Of a DNA stretch of 62,658 bases, positions 51,754-60,740 are shown piece after piece; the first letter of the stretch is position 1, and the number at the start of each line of letters is the position of its first letter. The position numbers were made by a program, and so were the translations under genes. Source of the stretch: Streptomyces parvulus. Lineage in GTDB: Bacteria; Actinomycetota; Actinomycetes; Streptomycetales; Streptomycetaceae. Under the pieces are notes generated by a model. It saw nothing but the letters and a program-made list of their open reading frames with translations. It had not been told where the DNA came from and did not search any database. The stretch is from positions 1-62,658 of the forward strand of contig NZ_BMRX01000023.1 of assembly GCF_014648855.1 (NCBI RefSeq). The letters run 5' to 3'.

Positions 51754-52913
51754 GCACGACGAACCTGACCGTGGCCGATGTGCCCGACACCCGCCCCACC
51801 CCGGCGCAGCGGGCCTTCCGCACCGAAGTGCGCGCCCTGCTGCGCTCGCCGGTCGTCCAGGAGGAGGTCGGGCGGCTCCGGCGGCTTCCCCCCGGGAACG
51901 AGCCCGGGCTGCTGGAGACCTACCGCCTGCTGGGCGAGCGGGGCTGGCTCGCGCCGAGCTGGCCGGAGCGCTACGGCGGCCGTGGGCTCGGGCACCACGA
52001 GGCCGCCGTGGTCACCGAGGAGATGATCCTCGCCGGTGTGCCGGACGACGCACACGTCTTGAGCGTCGACATCGTGGGGCGCTTCGTCCTCGACAGCGGT
52101 ACCGACGCCCAGCGCGCCCGGCTGCTGCCGGCGCTGGCCCGCGGCGAGCAGATCGCCACCGTCCTGTTCACGGAGCCGCAGGCGGGGTCCGACCTCGGGC
52201 GGATGACCACTCGGGCGGAGCCCGACGGTGACGGCGCCTGGCGGCTGTACGGCACCAAGGTGTTCAACCAGAAGTCGGGCTTCGCCGATACGGCGCTGTG
52301 CGCGGCGGTCACCGTGCCGGGACCCATGCCCGGCATCGGACTCTTCCTGCTCCCGCTGCGCTCCCCCGGCGTGACGATCCGCACGCTGTCCAACCTCACC
52401 GACGACGCCTTCTGCGAGATCTCCATCGACGGCGTCCGGCTGACCCGCGACGACGTCCTCGGCGAGGTGGACGACGGCTGGAGGATGATCAGCGAACTGC
52501 TCGTGCTGGAGCGGACGGGCATCGACTTCCACGCCAAGATCCGCCACTGGCTCGACTCGGCGGCCGACGCGGTGCCCGAGGACCTGCGGGACCGCTACGC
52601 CGAGCTGGACGCCCGGCTGTCGGCCGGGCACGCGCTCGCCTGGCGGATGGTGACGGAGCTGGACGCGGGCCGGGCCGATCCGGTGCTGGCCGCGATGTCG
52701 AAGTGGTACGTCACCGAGCAGGCACGTGAGGTGGCCCGCTTCTGTCTCGAACTGCGCGGCCGGGAGGGCCTGCTGACCAACCAGGACCGCGACGCGCCGG
52801 ACCTCGGCCGCGTCGAACGGGCGCTGCGCTACGCACCGACGCTCACCCTCGCCTCGGGAACGTCCGAGGTCATGCTGCGCACCATCGCGACGTCTCACCT
52901 GGAGATGCTGTGA
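51750..52913 (+). CDS. acyl-CoA dehydrogenase-like flavoprotein
   Basis: This 387-residue protein has the acyl-CoA dehydrogenase fold: LGERGWLAPSWPERYGGRGL (about residues 56-75), the FAD-binding FTEPQAGSDLGRMTT (about 138-152), YGTKVFNQKSGFADTALC and ALRYAPTLTLASGTSEVML at the end. ASGTSEVML ends in the FAD-binding region of the family. It overlaps the thioesterase by 4 bases and a second dehydrogenase-like gene by 4 bases. The pair probably forms a heteromer that desaturates a carrier-bound acyl or aminoacyl group. Confidence 0.85.
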   Translation: MSTTNLTVADVPDTRPTPAQRAFRTEVRALLRSPVVQEEVGRLRRLPPGNEPGLLETYRLLGERGWLAPSWPERYGGRGLGHHEAAVVTEEMILAGVPDDAHVLSVDIVGRFVLDSGTDAQRARLLPALARGEQIATVLFTEPQAGSDLGRMTTRAEPDGDGAWRLYGTKVFNQKSGFADTALCAAVTVPGPMPGIGLFLLPLRSPGVTIRTLSNLTDDAFCEISIDGVRLTRDDVLGEVDDGWRMISELLVLERTGIDFHAKIRHWLDSAADAVPEDLRDRYAELDARLSAGHALAWRMVTELDAGRADPVLAAMSKWYVTEQAREVARFCLELRGREGLLTNQDRDAPDLGRVERALRYAPTLTLASGTSEVMLRTIATSHLEML

Positions 52914-53788
52914 CGACCACCGCCGCTTCGCTGACCGACATCTTCTCCCCCGAGTTGCGACCCGTGCTGCGCAGGCTGGGTGAACGCCCGCTGTCCGAGG
53001 AGTCGGCGACCGTCCAGGGCGCCGTCTGGGCGGCCCTGGCGGGGGCGGGCGCCCTGCGCGACGTGCACGCCGCCGTGCCGGTCGCCGAACTGCTGGGCGA
53101 GACGCTCTACCGCGGGCCCTACCTCGACACCGTGGCGGCCGTGGAGGCACTCGCCGCGCTCCCCGTCTCTCCCGGGACGACCTCCGTGCTCGAAGCGCTG
53201 CGCTGCGGCGACCTCGCGGCCGCGTACGCCGGACCCGACCGGCGCTTCGTCCGCTGCGCGGACCAGGCAGACCTCCTGGTCACCGTCGACGGGGCCGAGT
53301 TGACCGTGATCGAGCTGGACCGGGCCGGGGTCCGGCTCGACGAGCACTCCGACCTCGGCCGCGGCGGCCTCTTCGGCGTCGACGTGGCGGGCGACGTGCC
53401 GACCTTGCTGTCCGGCCGGCTCCCCGACCCGCAGATCCTGACCGACCGGATCCGCTCCCGGCAGGCCGCCTATCTGGCCGGCCTGAGCCGCGGCGCCCTT
53501 GATCTCGCCTCGGTGCACGCGCGCCGCAGGACCGTCTTCGGCCGACCGCTCGGCGGGCACCAGTCCGTCGCCTTCCGCCTGGCGGCGCTGTCCGCCCGGC
53601 TGGAGGCCGTACGCAGCCTCGTCCACCGCGGGGACCACCCGGTCCACGGGCTGCGTCTGGCCCGTGAACTGGCGGTGGACACCGCGACGGAGTCCCTGCA
53701 ACTGCACGGTGCGTCCGGTCTGCTTGACGAGGACGACGCGCAGCTCTTCTACCGCCGGGCCCTCACCGAGTCCGCCCTGTGCCGATGA
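52910..53788 (+). CDS. second, diverged acyl-CoA dehydrogenase-like subunit
   Basis: This 292-residue protein is shorter than a full acyl-CoA dehydrogenase and its N-terminal half is poorly conserved. The C-terminal half is recognisable: RRTVFGRPLGGHQSVAFRLA (about residues 204-223) and SLQLHGASGLLDEDDAQLFY (about 263-282). It resembles the non-catalytic partner found in two-subunit acyl-CoA dehydrogenases. The GTG start overlaps the first dehydrogenase (GTGA), which supports a heteromeric enzyme. The substrate is unknown. Confidence 0.75.
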   Translation: MTTTAASLTDIFSPELRPVLRRLGERPLSEESATVQGAVWAALAGAGALRDVHAAVPVAELLGETLYRGPYLDTVAAVEALAALPVSPGTTSVLEALRCGDLAAAYAGPDRRFVRCADQADLLVTVDGAELTVIELDRAGVRLDEHSDLGRGGLFGVDVAGDVPTLLSGRLPDPQILTDRIRSRQAAYLAGLSRGALDLASVHARRRTVFGRPLGGHQSVAFRLAALSARLEAVRSLVHRGDHPVHGLRLARELAVDTATESLQLHGASGLLDEDDAQLFYRRALTESALCR

Positions 53789-54552
53789 CCGACCCAGCCG
53801 CGGCCGAACGCGACCTCTGGATACGGCAGTTCCGTCCGGCGGGTCCGGGTGTCCCGCGGCTGCTCTGCCTGCCGCACGCGGGTGGCTCGGCCGGCTTCTA
53901 CCTCCCCCTCTCGCACGCCCTCTCGCCGCTCGTGAACGTCCTGGCCGTGCAGTACCCCGGCCGTCAGGACCGGCGCGGGGAACCGGCCCTCAGGTCCATC
54001 GAACCCCTCGCGGACACCCTCCTGCGCCTGCTCGATCCCGAGGACACCACGCCCCTCGCCCTCTTCGGACACAGCATGGGCGCCGTCGCCGCCTTCGAAC
54101 TCGCGCGCCGGCTGGAGGCCGACGGCCGCCCCGCCTCCCTGCTCGTCGCCTCGGCCCGGCGCGGCCCGTTCCTGCCGCCCGGGCCGTCCTTCCACCACCT
54201 CGGTGACGCCGCCATCCTCGCCGAGGTGAGGAACCTGGGCAGCGCCGACGCCCTGCCGCCGGAGCATCCCGCACTGCTGCAACTGGCACTCCCCGCGCTC
54301 CGTGCCGACTTCGAGGCCGTGGAGTCCTACCGTGCCGCCCGGGCCGCACCGCTGAGCTGCCCGGTCGTGGCCATGACCGGGGGCGACGACCCTCGCGTCT
54401 CCCCCGCGGACGCACGGGCCTGGTCGGACGTCACCGACGCTCCCGCATCCCTGTCCGTCCACCCGGGCGGTCATTTCTATCTCCTCGACCGCACTGCCGA
54501 GATCGCCTGCGAGCTTCGGACCCTTCTCGGCGTGCGGCCGACGCGGACCTAG
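53785..54552 (+). CDS. type II thioesterase
   Basis: This 255-residue protein of the GrsT/RifR type has LLCLPHAGGSAGFYLPLSHA (about residues 24-43), YPGRQDRRGEP, the nucleophile in LFGHSMGAVAAFELAR (about 93-108) and the His in VHPGGHFYLLD (about 230). It overlaps the dehydrogenase gene by 4 bases (ATGA), which fixes the start at 53785. It is the second type II editing thioesterase of the cluster. One of the two might serve the stand-alone PCP or shuttle its amino acid. Confidence 0.87.
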   Translation: MTDPAAAERDLWIRQFRPAGPGVPRLLCLPHAGGSAGFYLPLSHALSPLVNVLAVQYPGRQDRRGEPALRSIEPLADTLLRLLDPEDTTPLALFGHSMGAVAAFELARRLEADGRPASLLVASARRGPFLPPGPSFHHLGDAAILAEVRNLGSADALPPEHPALLQLALPALRADFEAVESYRAARAAPLSCPVVAMTGGDDPRVSPADARAWSDVTDAPASLSVHPGGHFYLLDRTAEIACELRTLLGVRPTRT

Positions 54553-54631
54553 GGCGACTCACGAGCCCTTCTTGAGGACCCGGGTTCTACGCTTCCCAGG
54601 AATCGGCTCACGGGGGCTGCTCCACAGCCCA

Positions 54632-54643
54632 CACCTGCAGGTG
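54632..54643. promoter_or_regulatory. 12-bp palindrome upstream of mbtH
   Basis: CACCTGCAGGTG is a perfect palindrome three bases before the tandem repeat. It may be part of a regulator site. Confidence 0.35.
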
Positions 54644-54645
54644 CC

Positions 54646-54671
54646 CCAGACGGTATGTCCAGACGGTATGT
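54646..54671 (+). repeat. two tandem copies of a 13-bp direct repeat before mbtH
   Basis: CCAGACGGTATGT occurs twice without interruption at 54646-54658 and 54659-54671, ending 6 bases before the mbtH ATG. Exact tandem repeats in this position can bind a regulator or alter translation initiation. They may control the mbtH-LAL regulator operon. Confidence 0.55.
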
Positions 54672-54677
54672 AGGGAG

Positions 54678-54956
54678 ATGAGTGTGTCCACCGACAGGCT
54701 CGAGCGCCACATCGTTGTCATCAACGAAGAGGAGCAGTACTCGATCTGGCCCGAGGGAAAGGCGGTCCCGGCCGGCTGGCGTGCCGTCGGGGACCCGGCC
54801 CCGAAGGAGCAGTGCCTGGAGTACATAGAAGCGCACTGGACCGACATGCGGCCGCTGAGTCTGCGGCGCGCGATGGCCGGCGAGCAGCAGCCGTCGGGGG
54901 CGGCGGGAGTCTCCGCGTCCCGGCCCCAGGAGGAGATCGTCGTCCATGGAGGATGA
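54678..54956 (+). CDS. mbtH: MbtH-family NRPS chaperone
   Basis: This 92-residue protein has the MbtH core: VVINEEEQYSIWPEGKAVPA, GWRAVGDPAPKEQCLEYIEA and HWTDMRPLSLR, with the conserved Trp residues. MbtH proteins bind A domains and are often needed for their solubility or activity. The C-terminal 25 residues are an extra polar tail. The ATG at 54678 directly abuts GGGAG; a GTG at 54684 is better spaced. The gene overlaps the LAL regulator by 11 bases. Confidence 0.93.
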   Translation: MSVSTDRLERHIVVINEEEQYSIWPEGKAVPAGWRAVGDPAPKEQCLEYIEAHWTDMRPLSLRRAMAGEQQPSGAAGVSASRPQEEIVVHGG

Positions 54957-57786
54957 CCGGGCGCCCGCGCGGCCGGCCTCGGCCGGCCGGTCCGCGACCG
55001 CGGACACGGCGTCCCTGTTCGACCCGCACGGCGGGGCGCCCACCCTCGTGGAGATCCCGGGCGAACCCTGGACGGGAAAGACCCGGACGCTGCACCGCCT
55101 GGTCGAGGACGCCAGGAGGCGGGGCTGGTCCGTCGCGCATGCCGCGGCGGGCCCCCCTTCCACCACCGCCCCTCTCCAGCTCTTCTCCGACGCCTTCGAG
55201 GAGATCCTCGCGGAACGGTGCGAGACGGTCCTGCGGCACGTTCCGGTCGCCTACCGGCGTGCGCTGGGCCGGGTGTTCCCCGCGCTGGACCCCTCGGCCG
55301 GGCCGGACACCGCCCCGGCCGGTGGCGCGGCTCCGGCCGGACCGATGGTGCCGGCCATGCGGCAGCTGATACGCGCACTGGCGGGCCCGTGCGGTCTGGT
55401 GATCGCGCTGGACGACGTCCACTGGGCGGACCCGGCCTCGTACGAACTGCTGGAGGGGCTGGTGCGCAGGCCGCCCGACGCCCGGCTGACGATCGTGATC
55501 GCCCATCGCGACCGGCAGTCACCGCTGCGTCTGCGCGGACTGCTCGCCTCCGCAGCGCGGGCACGCAGGATCGAACTCGGTCCCCTGCCCGAGCGGGAAC
55601 TCGCCGCGCTCCTGCCCGACGGTACGCCTCGGCCGCTGCGCCGGTCCCTGCTCGACCGTGCGGACGGCAATCCTGGGCTGCTGCTCGCTCTGGCGGCCTC
55701 CCCCCGTGCCCACGGGGGCACCGCGCCGGACGCCCCGGGGCTGGCACCGTTCACCCGTTTCCTGGACGAGTTCCGCGCCGTGTCCGACGACGGCTGGCTC
55801 GCCGCGCAGTTCGCCGCGGTCCTCGGCGACGCGTTCACACTCCAGGAGGTGCGGTCCGTCACCGGGCTGCCCGACGAGCGTCTCGCGGCAGCCGTCGCGG
55901 AACTGCTGCGGGAGGACATCCTCCGGCCGGCCGAACCGGCGGCCCACTACCGCTTCCGTCACTCCCTGCTGCGGGCGACGGCCTATCACACCACCGGTGA
56001 GCGGTGGCGGCTCGCCGCGCACACCGCGGCCGCCGGGCTCATCGGACTCCCCTCCCCGTGCGTCCACACCCAGGGCAGACCGGTTCCGCACGGCACGCCG
56101 GCGGCCGACCGGGTCCGCTCGGGACTGCTGCCGCGGGACGCCTTCTCCGACCTCGGGGACACGATCCTGCTGTACGAACAGCGCGTGCGCACGGGCAAGG
56201 CACTGGTCGTCGCGGGCAGGCCGGGCGAGGCCCTCGACGTCCTGGACCGGACCTCCTCCCCCGGCGCCGGCGTACCGCTCGTCCTGCGGGCGGAGGCGGC
56301 CGACTGGCGGGCCCGGGCCCAGCGCCTGCTCGGCCGGTACTCCCTCGCCGAGTCGCTGCTCGAAGCGGTGCGTCCGGAGGTGGCGGGCGAACCCGAGGCG
56401 CTCGCACTCATCGACCTGGCGCGGCTCGCGGCGGCCCTCGAACGCGGCAGTCCGCCACCCGGCGGGGAACCGACCGCGGTGCGGTGGGCCACCGGCCTGC
56501 CCGACCCGCTGGCCCGTGGATACGCCTGGGCGCTACTCGGTGCCCAGGACGCGGACGAGGGCCGCACCGCGCAGGCCGCGGTGCGGCACGCCCAGGTCGC
56601 CGATCTGGTCGACGGTGTCGACGACACCGCCCTGATCGGACGACTCGACATCGTGTACTGGCTGGCCAGGTCCCTGGCACGGCTGGAGCGGGACGCGGAG
56701 GCCGCACGTCACTTCGAGCGCGGTCTGGGCATCGCGGCGGCGCACGAACTCGACTACCTGGTACCCCGGTTCGCCACCGGGCTGGCCGAGGTGCGGCTGC
56801 GGCTGGGGCGCGTCGACCTGGCGATCGAGGCGGGTCACCGGGCGATGCGCGCCGCGGCCCGTATCGGGGGCGACTGCCTGCTGGCCGAGGCCGGCGCCGG
56901 ACTCGCCCGGGCGGCGTGGATCAGCGGTGACCGGACGGCCGCCCTGCGCGCGGCGCGCGAGGCCGCGCAGCGGGTGGAGGCGTGGCGTGAGCCCTGGGCC
57001 GACCGGATCCGCCTGTCCCTGCTGGAGACGACCTTCGACACCGGCGACCAGGAGCTGTGCAGGGAACTCGTGGCGGCGGGGACCGTGCGACGCGCCGCGT
57101 CCTTCCCGGTCGTCTCGCAGCTCCCCGCCGTCGCCGAGGTCCTCGCCCGGCTGGAAGGCGAACGGCGGGGTTCGGCCACCGAGGCGGGACGGTGGGCCAC
57201 CGCTGCCGAAGAGGCAGCCGGCCGCCTCCAGTTGCCAGGCGCCACAGGGCTGGCGCTGCTGGCCCGTGCCCACCACCACCGCGTCACCGATCCCTTGAGG
57301 GCCGCGGTCTTCGCCTCCAGCGCGGTCGTCACGCTCACCCGGGCCGGCCGGCCGCTCGACGTGGTCCGCGCCCATCTGGCAGTCGCGGCGGCCTGGGCCG
57401 GTATCGACTCTTCGATCGCCCGCAGCCAGCTCGACGAGGCGAGGGTACTGCTGCGGGGGCGCGGGGCGCACGGCTATCTGGAGCACGCGGCCGATCTCGC
57501 CTCCAGCACGCCGCAGCATTCGGCCGATGCCCGGCTGGCCAGACTGAGCAGCCGGGAGCAGGAGATCTCGGTACTGGTCAGCGACGGCTACACGAACCAG
57601 CAGATCGCCCGCGCGCTCAAACTCAGCCACAAGACCGTGGAAACCCACCTGGGCCGGATCTTCAAGAAGCTCGACGTCGGTTCGCGGGCCCAGGTCGCGA
57701 CGTCGATCGGCCGGGCGGCCCGGTTCACGGACGCCCGCTTCACCGGTCGGCGGGCGCCGCTCGCCGCGTCAGATCAGATCGCGTAG
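54946..57786 (+). CDS. LAL-type LuxR family transcriptional activator
   Basis: This 946-residue large ATP-binding regulator has an N-terminal P-loop (GEPWTGKT, about residues 40-47) and Walker B region (LVIALDDVHWADPAS, about 155-169). A long helical, TPR-like middle follows. The C-terminal LuxR helix-turn-helix (about 865-925) contains SSREQEISVLVSDGYTNQQI and LSHKTVETHLGRIFKKL. Such proteins are pathway-specific activators in Streptomyces. It is coupled to mbtH. Its end overlaps, by 18 bases, the convergent gene at 57769. The likely targets are the divergent promoters of this cluster. Confidence 0.9.
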   Translation: MEDDRAPARPASAGRSATADTASLFDPHGGAPTLVEIPGEPWTGKTRTLHRLVEDARRRGWSVAHAAAGPPSTTAPLQLFSDAFEEILAERCETVLRHVPVAYRRALGRVFPALDPSAGPDTAPAGGAAPAGPMVPAMRQLIRALAGPCGLVIALDDVHWADPASYELLEGLVRRPPDARLTIVIAHRDRQSPLRLRGLLASAARARRIELGPLPERELAALLPDGTPRPLRRSLLDRADGNPGLLLALAASPRAHGGTAPDAPGLAPFTRFLDEFRAVSDDGWLAAQFAAVLGDAFTLQEVRSVTGLPDERLAAAVAELLREDILRPAEPAAHYRFRHSLLRATAYHTTGERWRLAAHTAAAGLIGLPSPCVHTQGRPVPHGTPAADRVRSGLLPRDAFSDLGDTILLYEQRVRTGKALVVAGRPGEALDVLDRTSSPGAGVPLVLRAEAADWRARAQRLLGRYSLAESLLEAVRPEVAGEPEALALIDLARLAAALERGSPPPGGEPTAVRWATGLPDPLARGYAWALLGAQDADEGRTAQAAVRHAQVADLVDGVDDTALIGRLDIVYWLARSLARLERDAEAARHFERGLGIAAAHELDYLVPRFATGLAEVRLRLGRVDLAIEAGHRAMRAAARIGGDCLLAEAGAGLARAAWISGDRTAALRAAREAAQRVEAWREPWADRIRLSLLETTFDTGDQELCRELVAAGTVRRAASFPVVSQLPAVAEVLARLEGERRGSATEAGRWATAAEEAAGRLQLPGATGLALLARAHHHRVTDPLRAAVFASSAVVTLTRAGRPLDVVRAHLAVAAAWAGIDSSIARSQLDEARVLLRGRGAHGYLEHAADLASSTPQHSADARLARLSSREQEISVLVSDGYTNQQIARALKLSHKTVETHLGRIFKKLDVGSRAQVATSIGRAARFTDARFTGRRAPLAASDQIA

Positions 57787-58893
57787 CAGCTCACTGGCAC
57801 CGGCCGCGATCGTGCCCGCCGAGGCGTCGCGGTAGAGCCGGGCCGCCGTGGACTCATCCAGGCACCCTTGCGCCCCGTGGAATTGGAGGCAGACGTGAGC
57901 GGCCCGCACCGCCAGTTCGGTGGCCTTGAGTTTGAGCACCGTCGCCGTCCGGCTGTCCAACTCGCCGCGGCTGTGCAGCCATGCCGCGTGCCGGCCGTAC
58001 TGGGAGACCAGGTCGTGGTCGGCGGTGAGCTCGGCGAAGGCGTGGCGCACGGCCTGGTGGCCGTAGAGCGGGGTGTCCTTGACCCGGCGACGCCGTATGT
58101 GTTCTTCGAGCAGTTCGAGGCAGTGCGCGACGCCGCCGACCGCCAGGAGACCGGCGGCCAGCCGCTCGAAGTCCAGGCCCTGGACGATGTGCATCAGCGC
58201 GTGGTCGCGGCGGCCGAGCACGCGGTCCTCGGGGACGGCGACGTTGTCGAAGACGACCTCGCAGACGTCGGCGGAGCGCCAGCCGAGCATGCGCTGTCCG
58301 GTGCGGCGCACCCCTGGGCTGTCGGCGTCGATCAGCAGGAGGCTCACCCCCGTCAGGGCCCGTGGCGCCGCCTTCTGGTCCCGCGTCCTGACGAGTGTGA
58401 CGAAGAACGACGCCTGGGAGCCATTGGCGACGTAGAGCTTCTCGCCGTCGACGAGCAGGCCGCCGCCCTCGCGGGGGCGGGCCCGGGTCCGCAGTCGGCT
58501 GAGGTCCGAGCCGGCGTCCGCCTCGGTGATGGCGAGGGCCGCGAGGCGTTCGCCCCGTCTGGCCGGCTCCAGGTACGCCTCCCGCTGCGCGGGCGTACCG
58601 AAGAGGTCGAGGTAGGAGGTGGCCATGTAGGCGTGCACACCGACGCCGGCGCGGACACCGGCGTAGCCGGTACGGCCCAGTTCTTCGAGGAGGATCGCGC
58701 TTTCGAGGAAAGCCTCGCCGTGGTGTCCGTGGGACAGCAGTCCCTGCGCCGCGAGCGTCTTCCACGCCTCGGGGTCGACGTGGCCCTGAGCCTCCCACCG
58801 GTCGGCGTGCGGCAGGACCGCGTTCCGCAGGATCTCGCGGACCCGCGTGCGGAACTCCGCGTGCCGCGGAGACTCCCAGAAGGCGCGGCTCAT
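57769..58893 (-). CDS. KtzA-like acyl-CoA dehydrogenase-type flavoprotein
   Basis: This 374-residue acyl-CoA dehydrogenase family protein has LAALAITEADAGSDLSRLRT (FAD-binding, about residues 114-133), EKLYVANGSQASFFVTLVRT and a C-terminus with QFHGAQGCLDESTAARLYRD. It is the last gene of a unit with a stand-alone A domain, a PCP and a non-heme iron halogenase. In kutzneride biosynthesis the equivalent KtzA acts after halogenation of Ile on KtzC and forms the cyclopropane of allocoronamic acid. The same role is inferred here. Its start overlaps the A-domain stop (ATGA). Confidence 0.83.
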   Translation of the reverse strand: MSRAFWESPRHAEFRTRVREILRNAVLPHADRWEAQGHVDPEAWKTLAAQGLLSHGHHGEAFLESAILLEELGRTGYAGVRAGVGVHAYMATSYLDLFGTPAQREAYLEPARRGERLAALAITEADAGSDLSRLRTRARPREGGGLLVDGEKLYVANGSQASFFVTLVRTRDQKAAPRALTGVSLLLIDADSPGVRRTGQRMLGWRSADVCEVVFDNVAVPEDRVLGRRDHALMHIVQGLDFERLAAGLLAVGGVAHCLELLEEHIRRRRVKDTPLYGHQAVRHAFAELTADHDLVSQYGRHAAWLHSRGELDSRTATVLKLKATELAVRAAHVCLQFHGAQGCLDESTAARLYRDASAGTIAAGASELLRDLI

Positions 58894-60464
58894 GACGCAC
58901 CGCCTCCGGCCCGCTCCATCACCAGAGCCTGCCGGTCCACCTTTCCGGTCCCGGACAGCGGAAGGGAGTCACGCAGGTGGATCGCCTTCGGAATCATGTA
59001 ACGCGGCAGATGGTCGTGGAGGAACTCCGTGATCTCCTGCACCGTGCACCGCTCGTCGCGCGGTACCGCGAAGGCGATCAGCCCCTTCTCGCCGGCACCG
59101 TTCTCCTCGACCGCGACATGGCTGAACCGCACCCCGGGGTGGCGGTTGAGGTGATGGGCGACCTCGCCGAGTTCGATCCGAAAGCCGTTGATCTTGACCT
59201 GGTCGTCCAGACGGCCTTCGAAGACGACCTCGCCGTCCTCCCGGAGGCGCCCGCGGTCGCCGGTGCGGTAGAGCAGTTCGCGGCTTCCGTCGATCTCGTA
59301 CTCGGCGAAGTTCCTGCGGGCCGCGTCGCGTGGGTCCAGGTAGCCGGGCGACAGGCCCGGCCCGGCCAGGCAGATCTCGCCGGTCGTACCGGGCGGGCAC
59401 AGGGTGTCGCCGTCCACGACGTACAGGCGGGTGTTCTGCAGGGGGCGCCCGATCGGGAGATCGGTCACGGACTCCGGGAGCCGGTTCAGGTCGAGCGGGA
59501 AGCAGGTGGCGAACGTCGTGCACTCGGTCGGCCCGTAGACGTTGACGACCTTGCCGGGGCCGTATCGTGCCACCGCCTCTCGCAGGTGCCGCATCGAGTG
59601 CAGCTCGCCCCCCGTCAGGACGGTCTCGACCTGGTCCAGTGCGGCCGGCCCCTCCTCCACCACGGTGTTGAACAGCGCGGTGGTCAGGAAGACAACGGTC
59701 ACGCCGTGCGTGGCGACGGTCCGCTTCAGCTCGGACAGCCGGATCCGCGGCGAGGGGTAGAGCACGCAGGTACCGCCGTGCAGGAGCGCGCCCCAGATCT
59801 CGAAGGTCGCCGCGTCGAAGTAGACCGGCGCGAGCTGGAGGATCCTGGAACGCTCCCCGAGCCTGGCGTACCGGGCCTCGAAGACCAGCCGTGCGATGCT
59901 CCGGTGCCGGATGGGCACGCCCTTGGGCCGACCGGTGGAGCCGGAGGTGAAGTTGATGTAGGCGAGGTCGTCCGGCCCCGTCCGGAGCACGGGGTCGGCC
60001 TCCACCGGCGGGGCGTCCGGCGACAGGACCGCGAGGCCGGGAAGGTCCCGGGCGACCTGCCCGGACGCGTCCGTGACGACATGGGCGGCGCCGGTCTGCC
60101 CGACGACCGCGCGAAGGCGTTCGGCCGGCCACGCGAGGTCCACCGGGACGTAGTGGCCGCCGCACTTGAGCACGGCGAGTATCGACGCGATCAGCTCGGG
60201 CGAGCGTGCCACTCCGACCACGACGGCGGCCCCGGGACTCACGCCCCGTCGCCGCAGCGCCGCGGCGATTCCGTTCGCCGCCCGGTTCAGGTCGCGGTAC
60301 GTGATCACCCGTTCCCGGTGGATGAGCGCGGTCGCCTCCGGCAGGCGGGCGGCGGTCGCCTCGAAGAGTTCCTTGACGCCCCGGTCGTCCGGGTAGGGCA
60401 CGGTGGTGCGGTTGATCCGCCGATGCACCGAGAGCGCCGCCTCACCGCCGGTCAGCCTGTCCAT
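58890..60464 (-). CDS. stand-alone NRPS adenylation domain (Ile/Val-like code)
   Basis: This 524-residue A domain carries INFTSGSTGRPKGVPIRHR (about residues 172-190), LYRTGDRGRL and a closing GTGKVDRQAL, with no C or PCP domain. The pocket read by eye is D-A-F-F-L-G-V-T-F-K, close to known Ile and Val codes. It should load an aliphatic amino acid onto the adjacent free PCP for on-carrier halogenation. This matches KtzB of kutzneride and CmaA of coronatine in role. The ATG lies 12 bases after the PCP stop codon. Confidence 0.9.
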   Translation of the reverse strand: MDRLTGGEAALSVHRRINRTTVPYPDDRGVKELFEATAARLPEATALIHRERVITYRDLNRAANGIAAALRRRGVSPGAAVVVGVARSPELIASILAVLKCGGHYVPVDLAWPAERLRAVVGQTGAAHVVTDASGQVARDLPGLAVLSPDAPPVEADPVLRTGPDDLAYINFTSGSTGRPKGVPIRHRSIARLVFEARYARLGERSRILQLAPVYFDAATFEIWGALLHGGTCVLYPSPRIRLSELKRTVATHGVTVVFLTTALFNTVVEEGPAALDQVETVLTGGELHSMRHLREAVARYGPGKVVNVYGPTECTTFATCFPLDLNRLPESVTDLPIGRPLQNTRLYVVDGDTLCPPGTTGEICLAGPGLSPGYLDPRDAARRNFAEYEIDGSRELLYRTGDRGRLREDGEVVFEGRLDDQVKINGFRIELGEVAHHLNRHPGVRFSHVAVEENGAGEKGLIAFAVPRDERCTVQEITEFLHDHLPRYMIPKAIHLRDSLPLSGTGKVDRQALVMERAGGGAS

Positions 60465-60476
60465 GCCGAACTCCCG

Positions 60477-60728
60477 TCAGTCCAGGACCCGGGAGCGGTC
60501 CCGGTTCGTCAGGATCGTCGACGCGATCTCCGCCACCGCGCTGCGCTCGAAGAGGTCGTCGGCCGGCAGGCTGTCCTCTCCGAAGCGCTCCTCGGCCTTC
60601 GCGATGAGCCGTACCGCGGTCAGCGAGTTCCCGCCCGCGTTGAAGAAGTCGTCGCCGGGCTCGGCCACCAGGAGCCCCAGCTCCCGGCAGGTGTTCATGA
60701 CCCAGGCCTCGATCTCTGTACTCGACAT
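60477..60728 (-). CDS. stand-alone peptidyl carrier protein
   Basis: This 83-residue carrier protein has the phosphopantetheine Ser in FFNAGGNSLTAVRLIAKAEE (Ser at about residue 36). It lies between the halogenase and the A-domain gene, 12 bases from each. It would hold the aliphatic amino acid as a thioester while the halogenase and the flavoprotein act, as KtzC does. How the product then reaches the assembly line is not evident. Confidence 0.9.
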   Translation of the reverse strand: MSSTEIEAWVMNTCRELGLLVAEPGDDFFNAGGNSLTAVRLIAKAEERFGEDSLPADDLFERSAVAEIASTILTNRDRSRVLD

Positions 60729-60740
60729 CGTGACGTCCTC

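Noticed and set aside
44337..54552. One of the thioesterases as a SyrC/CmaE-type Cys aminoacyltransferase
   Set aside because: All three have Ser in the nucleophile motif. A transfer role remains possible, but the diagnostic Cys is absent.
54946..57786. A degenerate ATP-binding site in the LAL regulator
   Set aside because: GEPWTGKT fits the GxxxxGKT consensus and the Walker B region is intact.
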